DNA from: JANYBT01 sp038211475
GTDB taxonomy: Bacteria; Acidobacteriota; Terriglobia; Terriglobales; Acidobacteriaceae
NCBI GenBank assembly: GCA_038211475.1
Contig: JBBQVN010000057.1
Location: 1 to 20,639 of the forward strand
Direction of reading: 5' to 3'
DNA length: 20,639 bases
Under the pieces are notes generated by a model. The model did not search any database. It was not told where the DNA came from and saw only the letters and a program-made list of their open reading frames with translations. Positions 1-6,703 of the stretch are shown here, piece after piece (position 1 is the stretch's first letter; each line of letters begins with the position of its first letter). The translations under genes and the position numbers were made by a program.

Positions 1-1275
1 AACGGCAACACAGTGAGCGTGCTGCTGGGCAACGGGGATGGTACGCTCCAGACGCAGGTGGACTATGGGACATCAACTGGTCCCATATCGGTGGCGGTGG
101 GGGACTTCAATGGGGACGGCAAGGCCGACTTGGTGACCGCGAACTATAGCGGCAACACTGTGAGCGTGCTGCTGGGCAACGGGGATGGCACGTTTCAGCC
201 GCATGTGGACTACGCGACAGGAGTTGTTCCCTACTCGGTGGCGGTGGGGGACTTCAATGGGGACGGCAAGGCCGACTTGGTGACCGCTAACTATAACGGC
301 AACACAGTGAGCATGCTGCTGGGCAACGGGGATGGTACGTTTCAGCCGCATGTGGACTATGGGACAGGACCTGCTCCCCTCTCGGTGGCGGTGGGGGACT
401 TCAATGGGGACGGCAAGGCCGACTTGGTGACTGCGAACTATCACGGCAACAGAGTGAGCGTGCTGCTGGGCAACGGGGATGGCACGTTTCAGACGCATGT
501 GGACTATGGGACAGGACCTGGTCCCTACTCGGTGGCGGTGGGGGACTTCAATGGGGACGGCAACGCCGACCTGGTGGCCGCGAACGAAGGCGACAGCACG
601 GTGAGCGTGCTGCTTAACACAGGTGCTGGCAGTGGCCCGCCAGTGGTAACTCTCTCTCCTGCCAGCTTGAGCTTTTCCCCACAGCCGCTAAACACTACCT
701 CTCCGCTGTCGAATGTAACCGTGACGAATACTGGCGGCGGCACCCTTAACTTCTCTGGCTTCAGCTTCACGGGCGCGAATGCCAACGATTTCTCGCTTAC
801 AAATCTGTGCGGCTCGACGCTCGGAGCCGGAGCGAGTTGCACCGTCGAGGTTGGATTCAAGCCAACAGTTCGGGGAGCGAGGACGGCATCGCTCAGCATC
901 GCCGACAATGCAACAGGCAGCCCGCAGACCGTCGCGCTGAGCGGCACCGGCGACGCGCTGAGCCTTTCGGCTTACGCGCTGAACTTTGGCAACGTGGCGG
1001 TGGGGTCGTCGAGTACGCAGACGGTGACAGTAACGAATGTTTCGAGCCATTCGTTTGGGGTGGGCGTGATCAACCTGACCGGCAAGAACCAGCGTGACTA
1101 CAGCCAAACCAGCACTTGCGGCGCAACTGTGGCGGCGAAGGCCAGTTGTACGGTCACGGTGACGTTCACGCCGGCCTTCAAGAATTCAACCCGAACCGCC
1201 AGCTTAAATATTCCCAACGGCGGTACGGGCACGTTTGCAACGCAGGCGGTGGCATTGACCGGCGTCGGAAAGTAA
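1..1275 (+). CDS. Secreted VCBS/FG-GAP repeat protein with two choice-of-anchor D domains (5' end outside window)
   Basis: The reading frame is open from the first base, so the N-terminus, probably with a signal peptide, lies upstream of the window. The visible 424 residues start with four complete 49-residue repeats, each containing a GNGDGTF-type loop and a DFNGDGKADL motif. These acidic loops are the calcium-binding signature of FG-GAP/VCBS repeats, which fold as integrin-like beta-propeller blades. From about residue 213 come two immunoglobulin-like choice-of-anchor D (ASPM-SPD-2-Hydin) domains, roughly 213-315 and 316-424, each with a TVTNTG/TVTNVS strand and a C-G-x-T...A-S-C-T-V segment carrying a conserved cysteine pair. 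Such proteins are secreted or surface-exposed and common in Acidobacteriota; the usual inference is adhesion or matrix binding, but no enzymatic domain is visible. The frame ends at TAA just after an ALTGVGK terminus. Family assignment is firm, function is not. Confidence 0.9.
   Translation, partial: NGNTVSVLLGNGDGTLQTQVDYGTSTGPISVAVGDFNGDGKADLVTANYSGNTVSVLLGNGDGTFQPHVDYATGVVPYSVAVGDFNGDGKADLVTANYNGNTVSMLLGNGDGTFQPHVDYGTGPAPLSVAVGDFNGDGKADLVTANYHGNRVSVLLGNGDGTFQTHVDYGTGPGPYSVAVGDFNGDGNADLVAANEGDSTVSVLLNTGAGSGPPVVTLSPASLSFSPQPLNTTSPLSNVTVTNTGGGTLNFSGFSFTGANANDFSLTNLCGSTLGAGASCTVEVGFKPTVRGARTASLSIADNATGSPQTVALSGTGDALSLSAYALNFGNVAVGSSSTQTVTVTNVSSHSFGVGVINLTGKNQRDYSQTSTCGATVAAKASCTVTVTFTPAFKNSTRTASLNIPNGGTGTFATQAVALTGVGK
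13..600 (+). repeat. Four tandem 147-bp coding repeats (VCBS/FG-GAP units)
   Basis: Units begin at 13, 160, 307 and 454, each 147 bp (49 codons), with partial units before 13 and from 601. A 50-bp core at 88-137, 235-284 and 382-431 is identical in the first three copies, including third codon positions. The fourth core, at 529, differs at several bases and leads into the non-repeat part. The pattern indicates recent duplication or gene conversion inside the gene. Confidence 0.95.
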
Positions 1276-1379
1276 CAGACTTTGATAGCGGTCGCATCAA
1301 TGAAATTTCGCAGGAATTTCGCAGCAACGATTAGGGCTCCATTGGTCGAGTTGGGAAGGGTGCGGCGAAGCACCATGTT

Positions 1380-1396
1380 CGCAAGCGAGGCTTGCG
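1380..1396. other. Short perfect hairpin between genes
   Basis: CGCAAGC and GCTTGCG form a 7-bp perfect inverted repeat around a 3-base loop, about 105 bases after the stop of the repeat protein. No T-run follows on either strand, so it is not a standard Rho-independent terminator. The rest of 1276-1498 holds an 11-bp tandem duplication at 1304-1325 and a TTGACC at 1408-1413 without a convincing -10 partner. Confidence 0.35.
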
Positions 1397-1498
1397 GAAA
1401 GAAGGATTTGACCGAGGGATGGCATTGATATGCCAATCAGATTTTCATGTCCCGCAAGAACTGATGGCACCACCACTTCTGGAGGCGAACCCTCACTC

Positions 1499-2011
1499 AT
1501 GAAAAACGTTTTTCTGCTGTTTTCGACAGCTCTGGTTACCGCCGCACTATTGAGCGCTGAAACCGACTCTGATCCAATCGCCAAGATCGCGGCCTACGCG
1601 GGAACTTGGAAGAGCGAGATTGAACACCTTGCGACCTCGTCCAGCAAAGCCAGCAAGGAAACGAGTACGGTGAGAAACGATTGCTGGCGCAGTGCCGGCT
1701 TCTACGCCTGCAACCAGTTCGTGGAGGGCGAATCAAAGGCCCTGGTTGTTTACACTTATGACGCGAAATCCGGCGCGTACCATACCACCGTGGTGGCCCC
1801 CGACGGCAGCAGTGCCGGCTCCGGCAAACTCCTCATCACTGGCAACACCTGGATTTATCCCTGGGAAGAAACGGAAAACGGAAAGACCACATACTACCGG
1901 GTGGTGAACGTGTTCACCGCACCCGACACCATCCAGTACACGCGCGAGTCGTCGCCCGACAAAGTCACCTGGACGGCCAGCGCCAAAGGCCTGGAGAAAA
2001 AGCAGAACTGA
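1499..2011 (+). CDS. Small secreted protein of unknown function, DUF1579/lipocalin-like
   Basis: The start is placed at the ATG at 1499, because the following residues (MKNVFLLFSTALVTAALLSA) form a good signal peptide with likely cleavage near A20, and a GGAGG lies at 1481-1485. The frame is open 23 codons further upstream, but that stretch has no signal and no ribosome-binding site. The predicted 170-residue product should be exported. The mature part opens with a GTWKSEIEH segment and continues as alternating beta-strands (FVEGESKALVVYTYDAKSGAYHT), which resembles the small beta-barrel DUF1579 or lipocalin-like families. Two cysteines in C-W-R-S-A-G-F-Y-A-C could form a disulphide. It ends 13 bases from the convergent ketoacyl synthase. 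No function can be assigned; the family guess is weak, but the gene itself looks real. Confidence 0.75.
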   Translation: MKNVFLLFSTALVTAALLSAETDSDPIAKIAAYAGTWKSEIEHLATSSSKASKETSTVRNDCWRSAGFYACNQFVEGESKALVVYTYDAKSGAYHTTVVAPDGSSAGSGKLLITGNTWIYPWEETENGKTTYYRVVNVFTAPDTIQYTRESSPDKVTWTASAKGLEKKQN

Positions 2012-2024
2012 ATCGGTGGCGCAG

Positions 2025-3281
2025 TTAGATTTTCCGAAGCACCAACGCAGAATTCTTTGATCCGAAAGCGATGCAGTTGGCAATCGCGAACTCGACTTCC
2101 GCCCGGCGCGCGGTCAGAGGCACGTAATCCAAATCGCAATCCGGGTCAGGATGGGTCAAGTTCAAGGTGGGAGGAATCCAGCCACTTTGCATCGCGACGA
2201 TGGTGGCCGCGACCCCGGCCGCCCCACATGCGCCCTGGGGATGGCCAATCTGGGACTTCAAAGCCGACATCGGAACCTGGTGAGCCCGATCTTCGCCTAA
2301 GACCAGCTTCAAAGCGCGCGTTTCAATCCGGTCATTCAACTGGGTGGAGGTGCCGTGCAGGTTCACGTAGTTCACGTCTCCCGGCCCGATGCCTGCGTCT
2401 TGCATGGCCATGGTAATGGCTCGCGCCGGCTCCTCGCCGCATTCCTGCAGCCGCACTCGATGGAAGGCTTCGCAGGTCGAGCCATACCCGCTGACCTCGG
2501 CCAGGATTTTCGCGCCCCGCGCCCGGGCGTGCTCATACTCTTCCAGTACGAACATCCATGCGCCCTCGGCCACCACAAAGCCATCGCGATCCACTGAGAA
2601 TGGCCGCGAACCTTTCTCCGGCTCGTCGTTCCACTTGTCGGCCAGAATCCTCATCAGGATGAACCCTTTGAGAATCCCCAGGGCCAGCGGGGCATCGGCG
2701 CCTCCAGTGAGCACCATGTCGAGTTTTCCGCTCTGGATCTGGCGCAGAGCGTAGCCCATGGCGTCGGTCGAGCTGGTACATCCGGTGGAAAAAATGTGGC
2801 TCAGCCCGCGCAGGTTGAACCGAATATTCAAGTCGCTGGAGAGCGTGCCCATGACCGTGGTCGGCACGCAGTACAGACTCATCTGCTTGTTCTCGTTGCG
2901 AAAGAAGTGGCCGTATTGTGCTTCGGTCCACTCCTGCGAACCGCCGCCCGAGCCCAGGATCACCCCGAAGCGGCGACGCTCCTCCAGCGACATCGTCGCC
3001 GCATCGAATCCCGCCGAAGTCAGGGCTTCAGACGACGCCGCCAGGGCCAGTGGCAACACTCGGGACACGTGCTTGCGCTCGCGCTTCTCCACCCACGCCA
3101 GCTCGTCGAAATCGCGCACTTCGCCGGCGATACGCACCGCAACCTGGCTGGCGTCGAACCGCGTGATGGGCCCGACGCCGCTGCGCCCCGCCACCACGGC
3201 CTTGCTGAACGCAGGCGTGCCCACTCCATTCGGGCTGACCGCCCCCATCCCAGTGATTACGGCTCGACGTTTGATGCTCAT
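2025..3281 (-). CDS. Beta-ketoacyl-ACP synthase, FabF/KAS II-like
   Basis: This 418-residue protein matches the full length of FabF-type condensing enzymes, which elongate acyl-ACP by decarboxylative Claisen condensation in the cytoplasm. The N-terminus MSIKRRAVITGMGAVSPNG is canonical, so the start is the ATG at 3281 rather than the upstream in-frame ATG at 3365, whose extra 28 residues do not look like the family. The catalytic Cys-His-His set is present: Cys168 in STGCTSS, His309 in NLHGTST, and His347 in QIGHPQGACG, with the conserved Lys342 just before. Near the end, AFGSKNSALVL replaces the usual GFGG-NA-L-VF loop. A TATAGT at 3294-3299 (minus strand) could be its -10. No acyl carrier protein, malonyltransferase or ketoreductase lies next to it, so it is probably a paralogue or belongs to a specialised lipid or polyketide pathway rather than being the housekeeping fabF. 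Confidence 0.92.
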   Translation of the reverse strand: MSIKRRAVITGMGAVSPNGVGTPAFSKAVVAGRSGVGPITRFDASQVAVRIAGEVRDFDELAWVEKRERKHVSRVLPLALAASSEALTSAGFDAATMSLEERRRFGVILGSGGGSQEWTEAQYGHFFRNENKQMSLYCVPTTVMGTLSSDLNIRFNLRGLSHIFSTGCTSSTDAMGYALRQIQSGKLDMVLTGGADAPLALGILKGFILMRILADKWNDEPEKGSRPFSVDRDGFVVAEGAWMFVLEEYEHARARGAKILAEVSGYGSTCEAFHRVRLQECGEEPARAITMAMQDAGIGPGDVNYVNLHGTSTQLNDRIETRALKLVLGEDRAHQVPMSALKSQIGHPQGACGAAGVAATIVAMQSGWIPPTLNLTHPDPDCDLDYVPLTARRAEVEFAIANCIAFGSKNSALVLRKI

Positions 3282-3393
3282 AGTGGAACTTAAACTATAG
3301 ACGATAGTGCGGCCTTCGACGTAGCGACGGCTGTGGCGCGAGACGGCGAAGCAGCACGCGACCAAAAGCGGCCCGCGGATTGGCGCGAGCTTC

Positions 3394-3399
3394 TATAAT
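3394..3399 (+). promoter_or_regulatory. Candidate -10 box for the ubiD transcript
   Basis: A perfect TATAAT lies 21 bases before the proposed TTG start of ubiD, in the 139-bp gap between divergent genes. No TTGACA-like hexamer is found 16-18 bases upstream, so the call rests on the -10 alone and on its position. A GGAGG ribosome-binding site follows at 3412-3416. Confidence 0.45.
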
Positions 3400-3420
3400 C
3401 ACTTGTTCCTCGGAGGCTAC

Positions 3421-4974
3421 TTGGCTTACGACAACCTACGCGACTGGATCGCCGCGCTCGACCGCGCTGGCGAATTGAAGAAGATTAAAACCGAAGCCGA
3501 TCCCATCCTGGAAATCGCCGAAATCACGGATCGCGTGAGCAAACTCGGCGGCCCTGCGCTGTTGTTTCAGAACGTCAAGGGGTATCCGGGAGCGCAAATC
3601 CTGATCAATCAGTTCGGCTCGGCCCACCGCATGAACCTCGCGCTCAACGTTGACTCGCTCGACCAGGTCGCCGAACGCATACGCGGATTCATGGACGTTA
3701 AATCACCGCAGGGATTTCTCGACAAAGTAAAAATGCTGCCCATGCTCGCCGAAATGGGCAAGTTCTTTCCCAAGACGGTTTCCACCGGGCGCTGCAAGGA
3801 AGTGATTTTACGCGATCAATTTTCGCTGCTCGACTTTCCCGTTCTGCAATGCTGGCCCAAGGACGGCGGGCGCTTCATCACTCTGCCTTGCGTGATTACA
3901 CGCGACCCCAAGACCGGCAAGCGCAATGTCGGGATGTATCGAATTCAGGTTTATGACGAGCGCACCACCGGCATGCACTGGCAGCGCCAGAAAGTGGCTG
4001 CCGAACATTATCGCGATCGCATGAGGGCGGCTGCGGTGGGCGCAGACGCTTCCCGTTCCGCTGCCGTGGACTTGATGGCCCGCTCCTCCGGCGGTTCGCA
4101 ACGGGCGGATGGCGGCCAGGCGTCCGGGCGCATGGAAGTCGCCGTCGCCATCGGCACCGATCCCGCGCTGACCTTCTCAGCCATAGTGCCGGCGCCTCCG
4201 GACGTCGAGGAGTACATCATCGCCGGGTTCCTCCGCCAGAAGCCGGTCGAGCTGGTGAAGTGCGAAACCGTGGCCCTGGAAGTTCCTGCCGATGCAGAGA
4301 TCATTCTCGAAGGCTACGTGAATCTCGACGAACTGCGCACGGAAGGCCCGTTCGGCGACCACACCGGATTTTATTCGCTGGAAGATCAATACCCGGTGTT
4401 CCACGTCACCTGCATCACTCACCGCAAAGATCTGATCTATGCGACCACGATTGTCGGCAAGCCGCCGATGGAAGACGCGTGGATGGGCAAGGCGGTCGAG
4501 CGCATTTTCCTGCCGCTGATGAAGCTGACCATTCCTGAGATTGTGGACGTGAATCTGCCCATTGAAGGCGTGTTTCACAATCTGATGATCGTTTCCATTC
4601 GCAAGTCGTATCCGGGCCAGGCGCGCAAGGTGATGAATGCCGTGTGGTCGCTCGGGCAAGCCATGTTTACGAAATGCATCATTGTGGTGGATGAAGATGT
4701 GAACGTGCAGGACATTGCCGACGTGACTTTGAAGGTATTGAACCACATCGATCCCGAACGCGACATCCAGTTCACCATGGGCCCAGTGGATTCGCTCGAT
4801 CACGCTTCGCGCCTGGCCAACTACGGCTCGAAGATGGGCATTGACGCTACGCGCAAGTGGCCGGCCGAGGGCTTCACCCGCCCCTGGCCCGACGAAATTG
4901 TGATGGATGCAAAGACCAAGGCGCTGGTGGATGGGAAGTGGAAGGCGCTGGCGAGGGAGTTGGGAATCGGGTAA
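3421..4974 (+). CDS. ubiD: UbiD-family prenylated-FMN-dependent decarboxylase
   Basis: UbiD enzymes decarboxylate (hydroxy)aromatic acids using prenylated FMN; in quinone pathways the substrate is a polyprenyl-hydroxybenzoate or a related acid. The 517-residue product starts best at the TTG at 3421 (read MAYDNLRDWIAAL, the family N-terminus), behind a GGAGG at 3412-3416. Visible family motifs are NVGMYRIQV (Asn169 metal ligand, Arg174), VEEYIIAG (Glu264 metal ligand), EGPFGDHTG (Glu308 and Asp313, which with Arg174 match the catalytic triad of the family), and GSKMGIDATRKWP near the C-terminus. Two oddities: Gln190 stands where the metal-ligand histidine is expected (HWQRQK), and an Ala/Ser/Gly-rich stretch at residues 198-238 is about 25 residues longer than the matching loop of E. 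coli UbiD. No ubiX, the flavin prenyltransferase, is in the window. Family assignment is firm; the substrate is unknown. Confidence 0.93.
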   Translation: MAYDNLRDWIAALDRAGELKKIKTEADPILEIAEITDRVSKLGGPALLFQNVKGYPGAQILINQFGSAHRMNLALNVDSLDQVAERIRGFMDVKSPQGFLDKVKMLPMLAEMGKFFPKTVSTGRCKEVILRDQFSLLDFPVLQCWPKDGGRFITLPCVITRDPKTGKRNVGMYRIQVYDERTTGMHWQRQKVAAEHYRDRMRAAAVGADASRSAAVDLMARSSGGSQRADGGQASGRMEVAVAIGTDPALTFSAIVPAPPDVEEYIIAGFLRQKPVELVKCETVALEVPADAEIILEGYVNLDELRTEGPFGDHTGFYSLEDQYPVFHVTCITHRKDLIYATTIVGKPPMEDAWMGKAVERIFLPLMKLTIPEIVDVNLPIEGVFHNLMIVSIRKSYPGQARKVMNAVWSLGQAMFTKCIIVVDEDVNVQDIADVTLKVLNHIDPERDIQFTMGPVDSLDHASRLANYGSKMGIDATRKWPAEGFTRPWPDEIVMDAKTKALVDGKWKALARELGIG

Positions 4975-4989
4975 ACGAGGAGTAGACCA

Positions 4990-5271
4990 ATGCCAACAAA
5001 ACGCAATAACTTTTTCGCCGTTCATCCCGGGGAAATTCTCAAGACCGAATTCATGGAACCGCTGGGCCTGAGCGCATACGCTCTGACGAAAGCTCTGGAC
5101 TTTCCCGGCATTTATTACGTAGTGCGTGGAGACCGCACCATTCGCGCCGAAACGGCTATTCGCCTGGCAAAGTATTTCGGCTTGCCCGCGCAATTCTGGC
5201 TCAACGTGCAGAATGGAACCGGGGGCACGCCCTTTTATGCGTTATCCTCAACTCTTCACTTCAATCTCTGA
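4990..5271 (+). CDS. higA: HigA-like antitoxin/XRE-family DNA-binding protein, orphan
   Basis: This 93-residue protein begins with the hallmark HPGEILKTEFMEPLGLS of HigA-type addiction-module antitoxins, followed by a helix-turn-helix (about residues 27-66: LTKALDF...VVRGDRTIRAETAIRLAKYFG) and the family phrase QFWLNVQ. HigA proteins bind their own operator and neutralise the HigB RNase, normally encoded just upstream. Here the upstream gene is ubiD, whose stop is 15 bases away, and the downstream gene is a VOC protein, so no toxin is present. After residue 74 the usual YDLE-type tail is replaced by a short Gly/Thr/Ser-rich end that stops at the ribosome-binding site of the next gene, suggesting a frayed or replaced C-terminus. 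GAGGAG precedes the ATG. It may act as a plain transcriptional regulator or be a relic. Confidence 0.85.
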   Translation: MPTKRNNFFAVHPGEILKTEFMEPLGLSAYALTKALDFPGIYYVVRGDRTIRAETAIRLAKYFGLPAQFWLNVQNGTGGTPFYALSSTLHFNL

Positions 5272-5281
5272 GGACAAACTC

Positions 5282-5749
5282 ATGAAACCTGTTCACTACA
5301 CTCCCGACGGATACAACAGCATCACCCCCTACCTGGTCATCAAGGGCGCCGCCCAGGCCATTGAGTATTACAAGAAAGTATTTGGCGCGACCGAAGTCAT
5401 GCGCATGGGCGACCCCAGCGGCCGCATTGGTCACGCTGAGCTCAAGATCGGCGACTCGCACATCATGCTGGCCGACGAATTCCCTGAGATGAACTATCGC
5501 GGTCCGGTTTCCGACGGCAGCTCTCCGGTAAGTTTGCTGCTGTATGTGGAGGACGTGGATGCCATCGTGGAACGTGCCGTGGCGGAAGGGGCGAAAATCG
5601 TGAAGCCGGTCCAAGACCAGTTTTATGGCGACCGCACAGGCTTTATCCAAGACCCATTTGGACATCTCTGGAATATCGCCACTCACAAGGAAGACGTCTC
5701 CCCGCAGCAAATGGAAGAGCGAGCGAAGAACGCTTTCAAATCTTCGTAA
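5282..5749 (+). CDS. VOC (glyoxalase/bleomycin-resistance) family protein, PhnB-like
   Basis: The 155-residue product starts at the ATG at 5282, 10 bases after the higA-like stop and behind a GAGG; the frame is open further upstream, but that part overlaps the antitoxin gene and does not match the family. The sequence shows the paired beta-alpha-beta-beta-beta units of the vicinal oxygen chelate fold: ITPYLVIKGAAQAIEYYKKVFGATEVMRM, then HAELKIGDSHIMLADEF, and later SLLLYVEDVDAIVERAVAEGAKI ending in DRTGFIQDPFGHLWNIATH. This is the PhnB/YdcJ-like branch often annotated as glyoxalase. Members include metal-dependent enzymes and antibiotic-binding proteins, and the substrate cannot be read from the sequence. 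Position and spacing suggest co-transcription with ubiD and the antitoxin gene. Confidence 0.9.
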   Translation: MKPVHYTPDGYNSITPYLVIKGAAQAIEYYKKVFGATEVMRMGDPSGRIGHAELKIGDSHIMLADEFPEMNYRGPVSDGSSPVSLLLYVEDVDAIVERAVAEGAKIVKPVQDQFYGDRTGFIQDPFGHLWNIATHKEDVSPQQMEERAKNAFKSS

Positions 5750-5845
5750 GCGGAAAGAGACAGTGGACGACACTGGAACGAGGCAGCGAATAACGCGGCG
5801 GCTCCACGGGGTGCTGCCAGGCTCGAACCGAAGGCTGGACGCTGT

Positions 5846-5851
5846 TACAAT
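5846..5851 (+). promoter_or_regulatory. Weak candidate -10 box before the peroxiredoxin gene
   Basis: TACAAT matches the -10 consensus at five of six positions and lies 33 bases before the peroxiredoxin ATG, inside the only gap in this plus-strand series. The region 17 bases upstream has no good -35 match. An AAGGA ribosome-binding site follows at 5869-5873. Confidence 0.25.
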
Positions 5852-5884
5852 CACATCGAACCTAGACGAAAGGAATCTCACTTC

Positions 5885-6346
5885 ATGCTCGCTTCTGGCA
5901 CTCCATTTCCCACCTTTTCCCTTCCCAATCAAGATGGCAAAACGGTTACCAACGCTGATTTCGCCGGTCACTGGGTGGTGGTGTATTTCTATCCCAAGGA
6001 CGACACGCCGGGCTGCACGGTGCAGGGCCGTGCGTTTACCGCAAGTAAGGCGGACTTCGACGCGGCAGGCATTAAAGTTGTCGGCGTCAGCCAGGACGAC
6101 GTCACCTCGCACAAGAATTTCTCGCACAAGTTTGCCTTCACCATCGATTTGCTCTCAGACACTAGTGGGGGGTTGATGCAGACGGTTGGCCTGGGACAGT
6201 CCGAGTGGAAAGGCATGAAGTTTTGGGAGCGTACCAGTTTTGTGGTGGATCCCAAGGGGATCGTCCGCAAGGTTTACGAGAAGGTAAATCCCGAAGGCCA
6301 CGAGAAAGTGCTGCTCGACGACATCAAGCAGATGCAGGCGCAATAG
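5885..6346 (+). CDS. bcp: Peroxiredoxin, Bcp/AhpC-TSA type, apparently 1-Cys
   Basis: The 153-residue protein has the thioredoxin-fold peroxiredoxin layout: LASGTPFPTFSLPNQDGK at the start, then VVVYFYPKDDTPGCTVQ with the peroxidatic Cys44, FVVDPKGIVRKVYEKV in the middle, and a C-terminal helix. It reduces hydrogen peroxide and organic hydroperoxides in the cytoplasm, using thioredoxin or another thiol as reductant. E. coli Bcp has a resolving cysteine five residues after the peroxidatic one; here that position is arginine (Arg49), and the protein has no other cysteine. It must therefore work as a 1-Cys enzyme resolved by an external thiol. The ATG at 5885 has AAGGA at 5869-5873. It is 135 bases downstream of the VOC gene, so separate transcription is likely. 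Confidence 0.93.
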   Translation: MLASGTPFPTFSLPNQDGKTVTNADFAGHWVVVYFYPKDDTPGCTVQGRAFTASKADFDAAGIKVVGVSQDDVTSHKNFSHKFAFTIDLLSDTSGGLMQTVGLGQSEWKGMKFWERTSFVVDPKGIVRKVYEKVNPEGHEKVLLDDIKQMQAQ

Positions 6347-6396
6347 TTGGGCAGCGCCGGGAGGCACAAGCAAGCGCCTATGCCTCCTGGACCAAC
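6346..6396 (+). other. Long hairpin just after the peroxiredoxin gene
   Basis: A 10-bp arm at 6357-6366 pairs with 6381-6390, with one G-U pair, around a 14-base loop. Outer arms GTTGG (6346-6350) and CCAAC (6392-6396) can extend it. It begins at the stop codon of the peroxiredoxin gene. No T-run follows, so it is more likely an mRNA-end stabiliser or a Rho-dependent or processing site than an intrinsic terminator. Confidence 0.4.
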
Positions 6397-6467
6397 CCCA
6401 AACCACTCCGGAGCGCTGCGGGCATTCCGGACTGGGCCGGACTAGAATTAACTGAGGAGAGCTATCG

Positions 6468-6656
6468 ATGCCAGAACCGCAGAACGAGTCCGCGCGACCC
6501 GCGTCCACAGACACCGCCGCGCATGTTGCGGACGCCCATCGTTTGCTACAAAGCTTGCGGACCAGAATTGGGGAACATCCCGAACTGGGTGAGGCCATCA
6601 CCAAGTTGGAAATGGCCCTCAATACCCTCGCGGTAAAAACCGGCGGGATGCTTTAG
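6468..6656 (+). CDS. Small protein of 62 residues, unknown function
   Basis: The ATG at 6468 has a strong GAGGAG at 6454-6459, eight bases upstream, which is the main argument that this is a real gene. The product is soluble and highly polar. After a disordered, Pro/Ser/Thr-rich first 15 residues, it should form one or two amphipathic helices (HVADAHRLLQSLRTRI and LGEAITKLEMALNTLAV) with a leucine-rich face suited to self-association or partner binding. It has no cysteine, signal peptide or membrane segment. A TAGAAT at 6443-6448 could be a -10 but lacks a -35. It lies 121 bases after the peroxiredoxin gene and converges on the prolyl isomerase gene. I do not recognise the family. Confidence 0.6.
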   Translation: MPEPQNESARPASTDTAAHVADAHRLLQSLRTRIGEHPELGEAITKLEMALNTLAVKTGGML

Positions 6657-6703
6657 CACCGAGAGTGCAGGGGCTCGGACGCCCGAACCGGCAATCTTCG
6701 ACG

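Noticed and set aside
73..498. Minus-strand frame opposite the VCBS repeats with its own repeated pattern
   Set aside because: Its periodicity comes from the 147-bp repeats of the plus-strand gene; it shows no family resemblance, and the calcium-loop reading on the plus strand explains the sequence.
3282..3365. 28-residue N-terminal extension of the ketoacyl synthase
   Set aside because: The family N-terminus starts at MSIKRRAVITG; the extension has no ribosome-binding evidence and would bury the likely promoter (TATAGT at 3294-3299).
4177..5193. 338-codon minus-strand frame opposite ubiD and higA
   Set aside because: It lies wholly opposite well-supported plus-strand genes; the long frame is a by-product of GC-rich codon use, and the translation (His/Arg-rich) fits no family.
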